Shown here one piece after another: positions 1 to 10,014 of a DNA stretch of 64,000 nt. The notes under the pieces are model-generated. The model saw only the letters and a list, made by a program, of their open reading frames with translations. It was not told the DNA's origin and searched no databases. A program made the translations under genes and the position numbers. The stretch is from an uncultured Clostridia bacterium (GTDB taxonomy: Bacteria; Bacillota; Clostridia; TANB77; CAG-508): NCBI GenBank assembly GCA_948976265.1, contig CARFUA010000005.1, positions 1-64,000 of the forward strand, written 5' to 3'. Each line of letters opens with the position of its first letter. Position 1 is the stretch's first letter.

Positions 1-109
1 AATTTTTCAAAACATCAATTCCTTTTTCAATTATGACAACCATTATCCCTACTGCCAAAACGGTTATAAGTACTTTCCCAAAACTTAATTTGCTACCTTC
101 ATCCTTCAA
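1..109 (-). CDS. Partial small membrane protein downstream of miaA
   Basis: This reading frame runs off the left edge of the window. It begins with a TTG codon (109-107) that overlaps the TGA stop of miaA (108-106), which implies translational coupling. A GGAGGG ribosome binding site lies inside the last miaA codons at good spacing. The visible 36 residues have a short charged start and then one hydrophobic segment (about residues 12-27), so it is probably an N-terminally anchored or small membrane protein. I do not recognise the family. The start choice rests on the ribosome binding site and the overlap. Confidence 0.55.
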   Translation of the reverse strand, partial: MKDEGSKLSFGKVLITVLAVGIMVVIIEKGIDVLKN

Positions 110-1029
110 TTTTTATATCCCTCCAAAATAATTTCCACATTATTTTGTATGCCGTCTTCTGCATTTAACCACACAGTTTCTTTGTTTTTTCGAAACCATG
201 TTAATTGTCTTTTGGCATAATGCCTTGTTTCCTGCTTTATTTTTTCTACCATTTCTTCTTTTGTACATTTCCCTTCCAAATATTCTACCACTTCTTTATA
301 GCCTAATCCCTGCATTGCCGTCGGAAAACATTGATATTTTGCTTTCAAATCTTTTACCTCTTGAACTAATCCTTGCTCCAACATTATCTCAACACGCTGA
401 TTAATTCTTTCATATAATTTCTCACGCGCCATATCCATTGCAAAAACCTTGAAATTATACTTTGTACCTTGTAACCTAGACAATCTTTCCTGTTCTGTCT
501 TATTTTTTCCAGTCGCTTTAAAAATTTCTAATATACGTATTATTCGTTTTTTGTCATTTGGACTAATGATTTCCATTGCTTTGGCATCAATTTTCATTGC
601 CTCGTCATACAGTATTTTTAGACCTTCTTCTGTTTCTGCTTGTTGTATCAGCTTATTTCGATATTCTGGGTCGAAATTCATTTCTGGATATTCAATTCCA
701 TAAATCAAAGAATCAATGTATAACCCTGTACCACCTGTAACAATCGGCACTTTTCCTTTGGCTAAGATTTGTTCAATTGCTTTTTCACTATCTTTTTTAA
801 AATCAGATACCGAATATCTTTCATTCGGCGCAACAACATCTATTAAATAATGTTTAATGCCCTGTTTTTCTGCCTCTGTTACCTTTGCCGTTCCAATATC
901 CATATCTTTGTAAATTTGCATTGAATCACTCGAAATAATTTCTCCCTTTATCTTTTTGGCTAATTCAATTGACAATGCTGTCTTTCCAGAAGCAGTTGGA
1001 CCTGCTATGACAATTACTTTTGGCTTCAT
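106..1029 (-). CDS. miaA: tRNA dimethylallyltransferase MiaA
   Basis: MiaA transfers a dimethylallyl group to the N6 of A37 in tRNAs that read codons beginning with U. The 307-residue protein has the family's usual length. It opens with the P-loop GPTASGKT at residues 10-17. It also has the SSDSMQIY segment, the TGGTGLYI motif near residue 100 and the RQLTWFR motif near the C terminus. The ATG is preceded by AAAGGAG. It lies 11 bases downstream of mutL, the common Firmicutes order, and overlaps the next small gene. It has four CGG trinucleotides, none in phase, and an uninterrupted frame. Confidence 0.96.
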   Translation of the reverse strand: MKPKVIVIAGPTASGKTALSIELAKKIKGEIISSDSMQIYKDMDIGTAKVTEAEKQGIKHYLIDVVAPNERYSVSDFKKDSEKAIEQILAKGKVPIVTGGTGLYIDSLIYGIEYPEMNFDPEYRNKLIQQAETEEGLKILYDEAMKIDAKAMEIISPNDKKRIIRILEIFKATGKNKTEQERLSRLQGTKYNFKVFAMDMAREKLYERINQRVEIMLEQGLVQEVKDLKAKYQCFPTAMQGLGYKEVVEYLEGKCTKEEMVEKIKQETRHYAKRQLTWFRKNKETVWLNAEDGIQNNVEIILEGYKN

Positions 1030-1040
1030 CCTCTTCTCCT

Positions 1041-3410
1041 TTATTTTCGACTAAACTTTCTTTCTAAATCATACTTCGTCATTTTAATGGCTGTTGGTCT
1101 GCCATGAGGACAAGTAAATGGATTTGGCAATGCTAATAATTGTTTCATCAAGGTATCTACTTCTTGTGGTTCTAGTTTCATATTGGCTTTCACAGCTGCT
1201 TTACATGCAACGGTTGCAATAAATTTGTCTTCTTTTTCTTGCGTCGCTGTAACGGCAACGGTATCAATTTCGTCAAGCAATTCTAGGAATAAGGCTTTGG
1301 TATTTAAATTTTCGCACATACTTGGTACAGATGTTACCTTAATTGTATTATCCCCAAATTCCTCAAATTCAAAACCTGCTTTGGCAAACATTTCCACATT
1401 TTCTTTGGCAATATCCATTTCTTTATTACTCAAAGCCACAACATCTGGCAATAGCAATAATTGTGAATCCTTTTCTTCTTCACTATAATAGTTGGCTTTT
1501 ACTTTTTCATACATAATTCTTTCATGGGCAGCGTGTTGGTCAATCATGTATAAATCATCCTTCATTTCAATGATAATATAAGTTGAAAAAGCAATTCCAA
1601 TCAATTGATACTGAATTTCTTCATACGTTTCTTCACTTTCAAATAAGCTTTCATTAAGACTATTCGCATAAGCCAACTGATTTAGATTTATTTTTTCTTC
1701 CTTTTCTTTTTCCTCTTCTTTTCGATTCGCAACTAAATCAATTCCAAATGCTTTTTTATACATTTCTTCAAACTCTGGTGTAATTTCAGGAATTTCTTTA
1801 AGTGCTTCTCTTACTTTGGCTGTATCTATCATTTCCGTTTTATCTTCTACATTTAAGTTGGCTTCCAATAATTTATCTGTAACAGCACTAATAAACTCAT
1901 CTTTTTTCTCTTCTGCTTTTTGCTGTTCTTCTGAGTTTTCTTTTGGTGGTTCCTCTGGTAAGTTTACCGATTGTGTAGGTTCTTCTTCTTTTGGAATCAC
2001 ATCCATTCTAACCGTTTCCTGTGGTGTTTCTTCCGAAGCTTGTGGCACCGATTTCTCTTTTTCTAAAGTTTCGTTTACTTCGTTGGTATCAATTTCTTGG
2101 GTATTACTTGAAATTTTTGTATCACCTAATTTAATGACTTTTGGTGACGCATTTTCTTCCTCTGTTTCTGGAAGCTTATCTGCAATATTTCCCGTTTTAT
2201 ATAAATCCTCTAATTTATTTTCTACATTTGTTTTGCGTGTTTCAAGTTCTGTTGCCGTTTTTAATGTTTTCTCTGGCGTGATTTTGTGAATAAGCGAATT
2301 AATTGCATTGACACGCTCTTCAATTGTCATCCCTTCTTTAATTTCCAGTTTTAAATCTTCTTTTGGTTCTTTTTTAGCGGTCTTTTCAATTTCAATTGGT
2401 CTTTCAATATTGGCAACCAACTCATTTTTTCCAAATCCTGCTTTTATCGCGTGATACACTGCTTTAAATACCGCATTTCCATCTTGAAATCTCACTTCTA
2501 ATTTCGCAGGATGAACATTGACATCTAATTTTTCAGGATTCATCTCAACATTTAAAATAACAAACCCAAACTTTCCAGTTGGAATCAGTCCTTTATACGC
2601 CTGTTCCACCGCTGCTGATAAGTTTTTATCTCTCACATATCTCCCATTCACAAAAAATAACTGATATTGTTTATTCGCTCTTGCAATTTCAGGTTTTCCA
2701 ATAACGCCACTCACTTTGATGTCCTCATAGGTATATTCTACCTCCATAATTCCTCTAGCAATATCTTTTCCATAAATACTATAAATAATATTTTTAAAAT
2801 CGTCACTTCCATTGGTTTGAACAATCGTTTTACCAGAACTAACTAGTTTTATCGCAACATCTTTATTTACCAGCGCAATTCTTCGAACGTTGTCTTCAAT
2901 ATAACCTGCTTCTGTATAATCTTTTTTTAAAAATTTATAGCGTACTGGTGTATTAAAAAACAAATTTTTTACAATAATCGTCGTTCCAACTGGGCAGCCA
3001 ACTTCTGATTTTTCTAATATTTTCCCACCTTCTACTATTATTTTATGACCGATTTCTTCGCCCTCTTTTTTAGAAATCATTTCTACATTAGCAATTGCCG
3101 CAATACTCGCCAACGCTTCTCCTCGGAACCCCATTGTTGTAACCGTCGTTAAATCCGTCGCTTTTCTAATCTTGCTTGTCGCATGACGTTCAAATGCTAT
3201 TTCCATATCATCTTCTGCAATTCCAGAACCATCATCTGTAATTTTTATAAAAGAAATCCCTCCATTTTTAATTTCAACCGATATATTTTTACTTCCCGCA
3301 TCAATGGAATTTTCAACCATCTCTTTAACCACTGATGCTGGTCTTTCAATCACTTCTCCTGCCGCAATTTTATTGATTGTTAAATCATCTAATAGAACAA
3401 TATTCCCCAT
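1041..3410 (-). CDS. mutL: DNA mismatch repair endonuclease MutL
   Basis: MutL couples MutS mismatch recognition to strand incision. The first ~330 residues are the GHKL ATPase (EMVENSIDAGS, DDGSGI, GFRGEAL). A long acidic linker (about 340-590) follows, rich in Glu, Pro and Lys. The C-terminal dimerisation and nuclease domain has the metal-binding DQHAAHERIMYE motif, ACKAAVKAN and CPHGRP, so it is of the nicking type. At 789 residues it is longer than average because of the linker. The ribosome binding site is AGAGGA. mutS is not visible here. It contains sixteen out-of-phase CGG trinucleotides and no in-frame CGG codon, a useful control for the frameshift pattern in other genes. Confidence 0.97.
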   Translation of the reverse strand: MGNIVLLDDLTINKIAAGEVIERPASVVKEMVENSIDAGSKNISVEIKNGGISFIKITDDGSGIAEDDMEIAFERHATSKIRKATDLTTVTTMGFRGEALASIAAIANVEMISKKEGEEIGHKIIVEGGKILEKSEVGCPVGTTIIVKNLFFNTPVRYKFLKKDYTEAGYIEDNVRRIALVNKDVAIKLVSSGKTIVQTNGSDDFKNIIYSIYGKDIARGIMEVEYTYEDIKVSGVIGKPEIARANKQYQLFFVNGRYVRDKNLSAAVEQAYKGLIPTGKFGFVILNVEMNPEKLDVNVHPAKLEVRFQDGNAVFKAVYHAIKAGFGKNELVANIERPIEIEKTAKKEPKEDLKLEIKEGMTIEERVNAINSLIHKITPEKTLKTATELETRKTNVENKLEDLYKTGNIADKLPETEEENASPKVIKLGDTKISSNTQEIDTNEVNETLEKEKSVPQASEETPQETVRMDVIPKEEEPTQSVNLPEEPPKENSEEQQKAEEKKDEFISAVTDKLLEANLNVEDKTEMIDTAKVREALKEIPEITPEFEEMYKKAFGIDLVANRKEEEKEKEEKINLNQLAYANSLNESLFESEETYEEIQYQLIGIAFSTYIIIEMKDDLYMIDQHAAHERIMYEKVKANYYSEEEKDSQLLLLPDVVALSNKEMDIAKENVEMFAKAGFEFEEFGDNTIKVTSVPSMCENLNTKALFLELLDEIDTVAVTATQEKEDKFIATVACKAAVKANMKLEPQEVDTLMKQLLALPNPFTCPHGRPTAIKMTKYDLERKFSRK

Positions 3411-3532
3411 ATATTTTTTCCTCTTTTCTATTGTACATTATTATTTTTTCAATTATATCATGAAAGATTTTTTTTGTATAGTTTTTTTAAAAAAATTTTC
3501 CACATTAAACTACAAATAACTCAGAAAATTTC

Positions 3533-3555
3533 TTTTTTCATTCGACATTTTTCGT
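3533..3555. repeat. 23-bp intergenic repeat, copy 1, with 0A-box-like core
   Basis: A 23-base stretch (T6, CATTCGACA, TTTTTCGT) upstream of mutL is identical to 23716-23738. On the minus strand it contains TGTCGAA, the core of a Spo0A box. Function is inferred only from that resemblance. Confidence 0.5.
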
Positions 3556-3560
3556 AAGAA

Positions 3561-3593
3561 TAAAAAAAGAAATAGTCAATCCATGACTATTTC
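3561..3593 (-). terminator. Rho-independent terminator of glgP
   Basis: A perfect 10-bp stem (GAAATAGTCA, 3569-3578, with TGACTATTTC, 3584-3593) has a 5-base loop and is followed on the minus strand by a run of seven U. It sits 9 bases past the glgP stop. Confidence 0.88.
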
Positions 3594-3601
3594 CTTATCT
3601 T

Positions 3602-6164
3602 TTATTTTTCAATCCATTTTACCAAATTCAAATTTTCTTGGTCCAATACCATTTCATGTTTTGGTACCACTCTAAAAGTATAACCAAAATTTCCACCTAA
3701 TGTTAATTTAATTGTTGCTTCATATTGATACAAACGTTGTTCTTTATCTTCGCCAACTTTTTTCATCGCTTGTGTGTACATATTTTTTACTGTGCCGTTT
3801 TCTTGAATTTGTCCAAAATACACTTGTGTTTCAACATGATTTTCGTCAATATTCGGCAATTTCACTTGACATCTTACTGTAATTTCACTTCCTGCAACAA
3901 ATCTGGCATTATCCACATTTTTATCTTGTGTAATTACAATTTGGTTCCAATTATTTTTCAAATTGCCTTTCCATTCTTCCAAACTAGCAACTTGTTCCAA
4001 ATCTTGGAAATACTTTTTATTCTGATTGCACAATGGCATATACAACTGATTTGTATAATCCACAACCATTCTAGCTGTACTGTATTTTCCTCCTGTTGTT
4101 TTAATCGAATTCTTCATCAGATTTACCCATTCATCTGATACGCCATTTTTGTTCCTCTTATAATACGCAGGAATAATTTTATCTTCTAAAATATGATAGA
4201 AACTACTACTATCCGCTTTATCCTGTTCTTCATAAGAATGGTAGGTTGCATTGGTTCCAATGGCCCAACCATTATTTCCTGTGTAACCTTCGGCCCACCA
4301 ACCATCTAAAATACTACAATTCAAAACTCCATTTACAGATGCCTTTTCACCACTAGTACCAGAAGCTTCCATCGGTCTACGTGGATTATTTAACCAAACA
4401 TCTACACCACTTACCAAATATCTGGCAATTCCAATATTGTAATTTTCTAAAATAAAGATTTTACCTTTAAATTGTGGCATTAATGACATTTCATGAATAT
4501 ATTTAATTAAATCTTGTCCTTCTTTATCTGCTGGATGCGCCTTTCCTGCAAAAATAATTTGAACTGGCTTTTTCTCATCACTTAAAATTTGTGTTAAACG
4601 CGCAATATCTTTAAACATTAAAGTAGCTCTTTTATAGGTCGCAAATCTTCTGGCAAATCCAATTGTCAATGCTTCTGGATTTAAACTATTCACCATTTCC
4701 ATGATTCGGTCATATCCAACTTCGCTATTTTCAAATCTTTTTACAAGATTTTCTTTGATAATTCCAATCAATTTTCTTTTACGTTCTACATGAACTTCCC
4801 ATAATTTTTCATTTGGAATTTCATCAACCTTTTCCCAGGTAGAATCCAAATGAATATTATCTTGCCAATACGGTGGCAAATATTGATTATACAATTCCTT
4901 CAATTTTGGTGCCAACCAAAAACAAGTATGAATTCCATTCGTTACATAAGTAATTGGTGATTCATCTTCTGCAATTTCTGGCCAAACTTCACTAAATAAT
5001 TCCCTCGATACTTCACCATGTAATTTACTAACACCATTTTTCTTACCAGCCACTTTTAAAGCTAAAATTCCCATATTAAATCCTGGCTCCAAATGGTCAC
5101 ATTCTTTCATTCCTAACTTCAAAAATTCATCTCTTGAAATCCCTAATTTTTCACATAGCCCTTTAAAATAACGGTCTACTAAATTAATATCAAATATGTC
5201 ATTTCCTGCTGGAACTGGTGTATGTGTTGTAAATACAGTTTGAACACTCGTTATTTCTTTTGCCATATTAAAAGAAATTTGTTTTTCCTTCATAATATTT
5301 TTGATTAATTCTAAAATCAAGAAAGAAGAATGTCCCTCATTCATGTGGTATAAGGTAGGATTATACCCTAGAACTTTCAAAGCTTTCACGCCTGCCATTC
5401 CCAATACAATTTCCTGACGAATTCTCATTTCCTTATCCCCACCATATAAAGTAGCGGTTACATTTTTCAAATCTTCATCATTTTGGTCAATATCTGAATC
5501 CATCAAATATAACTTAATTCTTCCCACATTTATTTGCCATAATTTCAAGAATATTTTGCGATCTCCCAAATCCATGTCAATAATTACGTCATCATCTGAA
5601 CTATCTTTGACAGGTAAAATTGGCAAATTATAAAGGTCAATATTTTTATATTCTGAACATTGCTCTCCATAAACATTAATTTTTTGATGAAAATAACCAT
5701 TTTTGTAAAGTAATCCGCAGGCAACAAAAGGCAATCCTAAATCACTAGCAGACTTCAAGTGGTCCCCTGACAAAATACCTAATCCGTCCTGAATAAATTG
5801 GAATAATTTCATCTAAACCATATTCTGCTGAAAAATAGGCTATTAAATCTTCTTTATTGTTGGGATAATTTTTGTCAAACCAAGTATCGCTACTATTCAT
5901 GTAGCTATCAAAATTTTTGACCATTCGATTATATTCTTGCAAAAAAGAATCATTTTGGGAAACTTCCTCAATTTTTTCTTGGCTGACGATTTTTAGAAAT
6001 TTAATTGGATTTTTGGTTTGTTCCCATAAATCCCTATCAATCATTTTGAATAATCTTAAAAATTCGGTATTCCATGACCACCACAAATTATTCGCAATTT
6101 CGTTCAATCGATTGATGCTTTTTGGTAGTTGTGGAACGACTGTAACTTTGTTGAATATATACAT
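3602..6164 (-). CDS. glgP: Glycogen/alpha-glucan phosphorylase (one +1 shift at CGG)
   Basis: This is an alpha-glucan phosphorylase of the GT35 type that releases glucose 1-phosphate from glycogen. The first 126 codons (start 6164, GGAGG site) carry the N-terminal domain ending in AYFSAEYGLDE...PIYSG. At codon 127, TCA GGA CGG ATT, the frame breaks. Skipping the C gives TCA GGA GGA TTA, restoring the conserved SGGLGILSGDHLKSASDLG segment and a continuous chain of about 853 residues. The second half has the RRPMEASGTSG-type PLP and phosphate region. An ATG at 5812 only creates a spurious shorter start. Nothing else in the gene looks decayed, so a translated +1 shift is more likely than a pseudogene. 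Confidence 0.9.
5784..5786 (-). other. CGG +1 frame-change site in glgP (codon 127)
   Basis: In-frame CGG after GGA. Skipping the C and reading GGA as Gly restores the conserved GGLG motif. The next base is A. Confidence 0.85.
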
Positions 6165-6277
6165 GATATATTCCTCCTTCGTATTTTTTATTAAAAATCT
6201 TTTGTTTTCAATTTTTATAGAATTATTATATTATGAAACTCTAAGTTTTGTCAATAAAATTTTTGAAAGTTTTTCTA

Positions 6278-7744
6278 CTACTTTTTTGTTACCCTAGAGG
6301 TTCCACATTCTGTAAACATTCCGCCTCTTGTAGGTGCTAATTTCCATTTTTCTCCTACATAAATTGTTTTCAAGTTCTTACAAGTATTAAACATGCTTCT
6401 CATATCTGTTACTTTATTCGTATCAAAACTGCTAATATCTAATTCTGTTAAAGCCTGACATTGAGAAAACATATACCCCATATTCGTTACATTGCTTGTA
6501 TTAAAATTAGTAACATCTAAATAAGTTAGATTATTACACTGATTAAACATGCCAGACATCGTAGTTACCTGACCAGTCTCAAAATTTTTTAAATTCAGTT
6601 GTATCAAAGAATTGCAACCATAAAACATAACCTCCATATCTGTTACATTATTCGTATCAAAATTGCTCACATCCACTTCTTTCAAGTTGTTGCAATTATA
6701 AAACATTGTTGCCATATTGGTCACATTTTGCGTATCAAAATTTGATAAATCTAGTGAAACCATTGCTTGACATTCAGCAAACATCGAGCGCATACTCGTT
6801 ACATTTTGTGTATCAAAATTACTCAAATTTAACTGTGTTAAATTATTACAACCACTAAACATAACACTCATATCAGTTACCTTACTAGTATCAAAGCTAC
6901 TTACATCCAATTTACTCAAACTATTACAATTTAAGAACATCCAGCCCATATTCTCGACATTTCGTGTGTCAAAACTTTGTGTTTTCACTTCCTTTAATTT
7001 TCTACAATTTAAAAACATTCCATACATATTTTTTACATTAATTGTTTTTACCTTTTCCATATCTACTATTTCTAATGAACTTAAATCACTAAAAAAGTAA
7101 GATAAATATTCTGGCGCTATTTCATCCATAAACTCGACTGATTTAATTTGTTCTTTATCAATAAACCATGGTGTATCTATCGTTTCAGCATTATTATCTC
7201 GTACAAATTCTTTTCCTTGCACATTTCCATAAATTTTGCCACCGCCATTTTGGGCTGCTTCCTTTTCTGCATAAAATCTCAAAGTATTTCCTTCTAAAGT
7301 AGCCCATATTCCTGTTGGAGCAATTACTTCCACTTCTCCTTCTAACCCCTTATACTCTATCTTTTTTTCTGTTATCCAATAAACCCAACCTTCTTTTGTA
7401 ATAACTTGAATTGTAATTTCTTCTGCATCTTCTAACTGTGCAATTTCTTTAGCCTCTTTAAACATTGTATCTTGTTTTATAGCTTCTTCGTATCGATTCA
7501 TATATTCTTGCGTATCCCTATATGTATATAATAATGGTATACCAATTAATTTTAATGCTTCATCATATTCCGATTTTCGATATTTCTCTGTTGCATTTAC
7601 TGCTTTTGCAAAAATTCCACTTTCTCCCATTATTAAATTTAAACTGATATTCGCTAAAATTAATAATACGATTATGGTTATAACCAAACCAATCAGAGTA
7701 ATAGCATTCTGATTAGTTTTCTTATTTATTTTTTTTATTTTCAT
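6278..7744 (-). CDS. BspA-like (DUF285) repeat surface protein with prepilin-like N terminus
   Basis: The N terminus (basic residues, then NAITLIGLV and a hydrophobic helix, residues 14-40) looks like a type IV prepilin leader. From about residue 190 the protein consists of tandem ~22-25-residue repeats of the form LDLSNFDTSNVTxMxxMFxxCxxL, the DUF285/BspA leucine-rich type. These are common on surfaces of gut Firmicutes and Mycoplasma, where they mediate adhesion. Eight to ten repeats can be counted. The end is short and without an LPXTG motif. The start at 7744 has GGAG at good distance and its own promoter (7766-7793). Ligand and export route are unknown. Confidence 0.85.
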   Translation of the reverse strand: MKIKKINKKTNQNAITLIGLVITIIVLLILANISLNLIMGESGIFAKAVNATEKYRKSEYDEALKLIGIPLLYTYRDTQEYMNRYEEAIKQDTMFKEAKEIAQLEDAEEITIQVITKEGWVYWITEKKIEYKGLEGEVEVIAPTGIWATLEGNTLRFYAEKEAAQNGGGKIYGNVQGKEFVRDNNAETIDTPWFIDKEQIKSVEFMDEIAPEYLSYFFSDLSSLEIVDMEKVKTINVKNMYGMFLNCRKLKEVKTQSFDTRNVENMGWMFLNCNSLSKLDVSSFDTSKVTDMSVMFSGCNNLTQLNLSNFDTQNVTSMRSMFAECQAMVSLDLSNFDTQNVTNMATMFYNCNNLKEVDVSNFDTNNVTDMEVMFYGCNSLIQLNLKNFETGQVTTMSGMFNQCNNLTYLDVTNFNTSNVTNMGYMFSQCQALTELDISSFDTNKVTDMRSMFNTCKNLKTIYVGEKWKLAPTRGGMFTECGTSRVTKK

Positions 7745-7765
7745 CTTTTGTTCTCCTTCATTTTC

Positions 7766-7793
7766 ATTGTAAAGATAATTCCTTTTTTGTCAA
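7766..7793 (-). promoter_or_regulatory. Sigma-A type promoter of the BspA-like gene
   Basis: TTGACA (7793-7788) and TACAAT (7771-7766) are 16 bases apart, leaving a very short leader before the start codon at 7744. Confidence 0.65.
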
Positions 7794-8245
7794 ACTGTTT
7801 CCAATCTTTTCATCATTTCCTTTTAAAAATACCTAAAAATTATTTTATGGCATTTTCCCTCCTCTCTGGTACTTTATGTATCCTCCTCTCTTTTTAGCGT
7901 CTTCTCAAAGCTCTCTGCGCCTCATCCAAATTTCTCATTTTCCTCAGAGCACCTGTTTTTATACCTCTAGAAAATCCAGAAAAATACCATAAATTGATTT
8001 ATTTCATTTTTTAGTCATTTATCATTAAATTTAAAAAAAAACGTCTTAAAATTTATTTCATCTTTTCTTAATTTAGTAATATTTTCTTTTTTATATTACA
8101 TTTTAGTTACAATTCACACAAACAGTCATTTATATGGTATAATTTGTTATGGTAGGATTATTTTGTGTTCTTTACCAAATATAATAATTTTTAGTCAATT
8201 TTTGAATTAAGACTATTTTACTTCTGAAAGGAATGAAAAATAATT
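7794..8245. other. Intergenic region without a convincing gene
   Basis: About 450 bases between divergent genes. On the plus strand TATAAT at 8138-8143 is the likely -10 of the 8246 gene, but the -35 is poor (TTCACA, 19-base spacing). On the minus strand two AGAGAGGAGG-like sequences (near 7857 and 7880) resemble ribosome binding sites but are followed only by reading frames of a few to about 30 codons. I see no recognisable RNA or mobile element. Confidence 0.4.
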
Positions 8246-9250
8246 ATGGATTTATATTCTCCAAAAGATAAAATCTTGTTACGAAATTGTATGGTTATCA
8301 AGTTAGAACAATTAAGGTTATCCAAACAAACACCTGCTATACAAGATGAAATTAATTATTACAAAAATCTTCGTGAAATTTTAAATATGGATGATACGGA
8401 TACTTTAAAACACATTTTAAACGATTCTACATTAAACGATTCCTATCGCGCCTTTAACGATTGGGTTCTTTCTTCCTCACGTAAAGAAATTGCCGAAGAA
8501 TTTATCGCTTTGACAAAATCCATGATGCAAGAACATGGACTTTACACAGAAGAAGATTTTCAATCTTTAAAAAAAGTATTTTATACAGGAAATGAAGATT
8601 TGCTCGAAAACGCTAAAACAACAAATCCAAATGAACTTGAAGAAGAACCCTCTACAGAGCCAACACAAAATGATTTGACTCTTACAGAAAAAAAATGTTT
8701 ATCAAATCTTCAAGCACTTTTTCAGCGAAATTCTCCTCAAACATTAGCACAATTTAGAGAATTTTCCACACAATTTAGAGATGGCATCAAATTGCTTGGT
8801 ATGAGTAAATTTCAACAGTCTTTTGAAGAAAATGGGAAAAAATTAGTTGATATGCAAATTTCTTATGAATCCGCTAACCGCTTACATCCTGTCTACACAA
8901 CAGATTTTTTACTATTAGATTCTGAAAATACTCCTTCTCAGCAATCTGTACAAGCACCAGCTTTTCCTTCTGGATTTACTGCAAATTACTACCAAGCCTT
9001 ATGTTTTTCTTATCTTGAAGCAGACCAATGTACAGAAATGGAAGATGTCAACATGATTCCAACTAAAATGAACACATTTTCAGAGTGCTATCAAAGATTA
9101 AAAGAAATGACACCAAAATTTAAAATCAAAATAAAAGGACAATCTATGTTTTATTCCCATGAATCTAACTATGTTCCTCATAAAGAAATTGAGGCTCCAG
9201 AAAACATCATTCCTTTTCCAGATTCACGCGAAGCACACGAGATTGGATAA
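8246..9250 (+). CDS. Uncharacterised cytoplasmic protein, 334 aa
   Basis: I do not recognise this protein. It has no signal peptide, membrane segment or obvious catalytic motif. The first ~120 residues are predicted helical and charged, the middle (130-150) is acidic and Pro/Thr-rich, and the C-terminal third contains scattered aromatic residues and a short proline-bounded tail. AAAGGAATG upstream of the ATG is a moderate ribosome binding site at somewhat long spacing. It stands alone on the plus strand and ends in a strong terminator (9255-9283). Codon usage matches the neighbours. Its one CGG is out of phase. Confidence 0.7.
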   Translation: MDLYSPKDKILLRNCMVIKLEQLRLSKQTPAIQDEINYYKNLREILNMDDTDTLKHILNDSTLNDSYRAFNDWVLSSSRKEIAEEFIALTKSMMQEHGLYTEEDFQSLKKVFYTGNEDLLENAKTTNPNELEEEPSTEPTQNDLTLTEKKCLSNLQALFQRNSPQTLAQFREFSTQFRDGIKLLGMSKFQQSFEENGKKLVDMQISYESANRLHPVYTTDFLLLDSENTPSQQSVQAPAFPSGFTANYYQALCFSYLEADQCTEMEDVNMIPTKMNTFSECYQRLKEMTPKFKIKIKGQSMFYSHESNYVPHKEIEAPENIIPFPDSREAHEIG

Positions 9251-9254
9251 AATT

Positions 9255-9283
9255 AACGTGAGGATTTTTTCCTCACGTTTTTA
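9255..9283 (+). terminator. Terminator after the 334-aa unknown gene
   Basis: AACGTGAGG (9255-9263) pairs perfectly with CCTCACGTT (9271-9279), followed by further T. It lies directly after the stop at 9250. Confidence 0.85.
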
Positions 9284-9952
9284 GATAATTTCTATTTTAT
9301 TAACAAAATATTTTGAATATTCATAATTCTCATTTATTGTAATCATTGCTTTTACCTGATGGGTTTCAAATTCCACTGGTTGTCCTGTTTCATATTGCGC
9401 CATCTGTTCTTTTGTCATGATTCCTAATTCATAGATTACTTCAATTGCCTCTTTTTGTTTTTCAATGCTTTTGATTTTAATACAACACATCATTTTTTCT
9501 AAATCTTGACATTGTTGATACTTGTTTTCTTCTGGAACATATTTATAAATTTCTCCACCTTCTATAGGAGAAGTCAAATTCGTTCCCTCCACTTCTTTTA
9601 TAATCGCATGAATTTCCTCTGTCATATATGATTTAAGGCTGGTTTCATCATTTTGTAATTCACTTGAAGTATGTAAATTTTCGATAAAATTTGTCGCCAT
9701 ATTTAATTTTCTTTGATTTTCATCATTTTGTGGATTCACCAGATTTCCAAATACTGCTAAATATTCTCTAAATTCAGCTTCATCAATCCCTAATGTTTGC
9801 AAATTATCCGTTTCATTAACATTAGTATAAAGCGACAATTCCGCTTTTTGTCCACCTAATACATAAACCGACAAGGCTGCCATACAAATTATTAGCAATA
9901 GCAATACAATAACTAATCGTTTCATATATTTTTTTAATTCTGTATCGGTCAT
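9281..9952 (-). CDS. Uncharacterised membrane-anchored extracellular protein, 223 aa
   Basis: A short cytoplasmic start is followed by one strong hydrophobic helix (about residues 12-33). The remaining ~190 residues are soluble and acidic and carry Asn-rich stretches. No lipobox, cell-wall anchor or known domain is evident. Paired cysteines (CC, near residue 155) sit in the outer part. AGAGGAG precedes the ATG at slightly long distance. The gene is convergent with the 334-aa unknown and shares its terminator region. Family unknown; membrane topology is inferred from hydrophobicity only. Confidence 0.65.
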   Translation of the reverse strand: MTDTELKKYMKRLVIVLLLLIICMAALSVYVLGGQKAELSLYTNVNETDNLQTLGIDEAEFREYLAVFGNLVNPQNDENQRKLNMATNFIENLHTSSELQNDETSLKSYMTEEIHAIIKEVEGTNLTSPIEGGEIYKYVPEENKYQQCQDLEKMMCCIKIKSIEKQKEAIEVIYELGIMTKEQMAQYETGQPVEFETHQVKAMITINENYEYSKYFVNKIEII

Positions 9953-9984
9953 CTTAAATCACACTCCTCTTTTCTATTTTATAA

Positions 9985-10014
9985 TAAAAAAGAGGCTAAG
10001 TCAAGACTTAGCCT
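9985..10014 (-). terminator. Terminator of the ZIP transporter gene
   Basis: AGGCTAAGTC (9993-10002) and GACTTAGCCT (10005-10014) form a perfect 10-bp stem followed on the minus strand by a U-rich run. The stop codon of the gene is part of the stem. Confidence 0.85.

Noticed and set aside
6400..7080. Short direct repeats in the BspA-like gene as a CRISPR or tandem DNA repeat
   Set aside because: The periodicity is that of the coded ~23-residue protein repeat; there are no spacers or cas genes.
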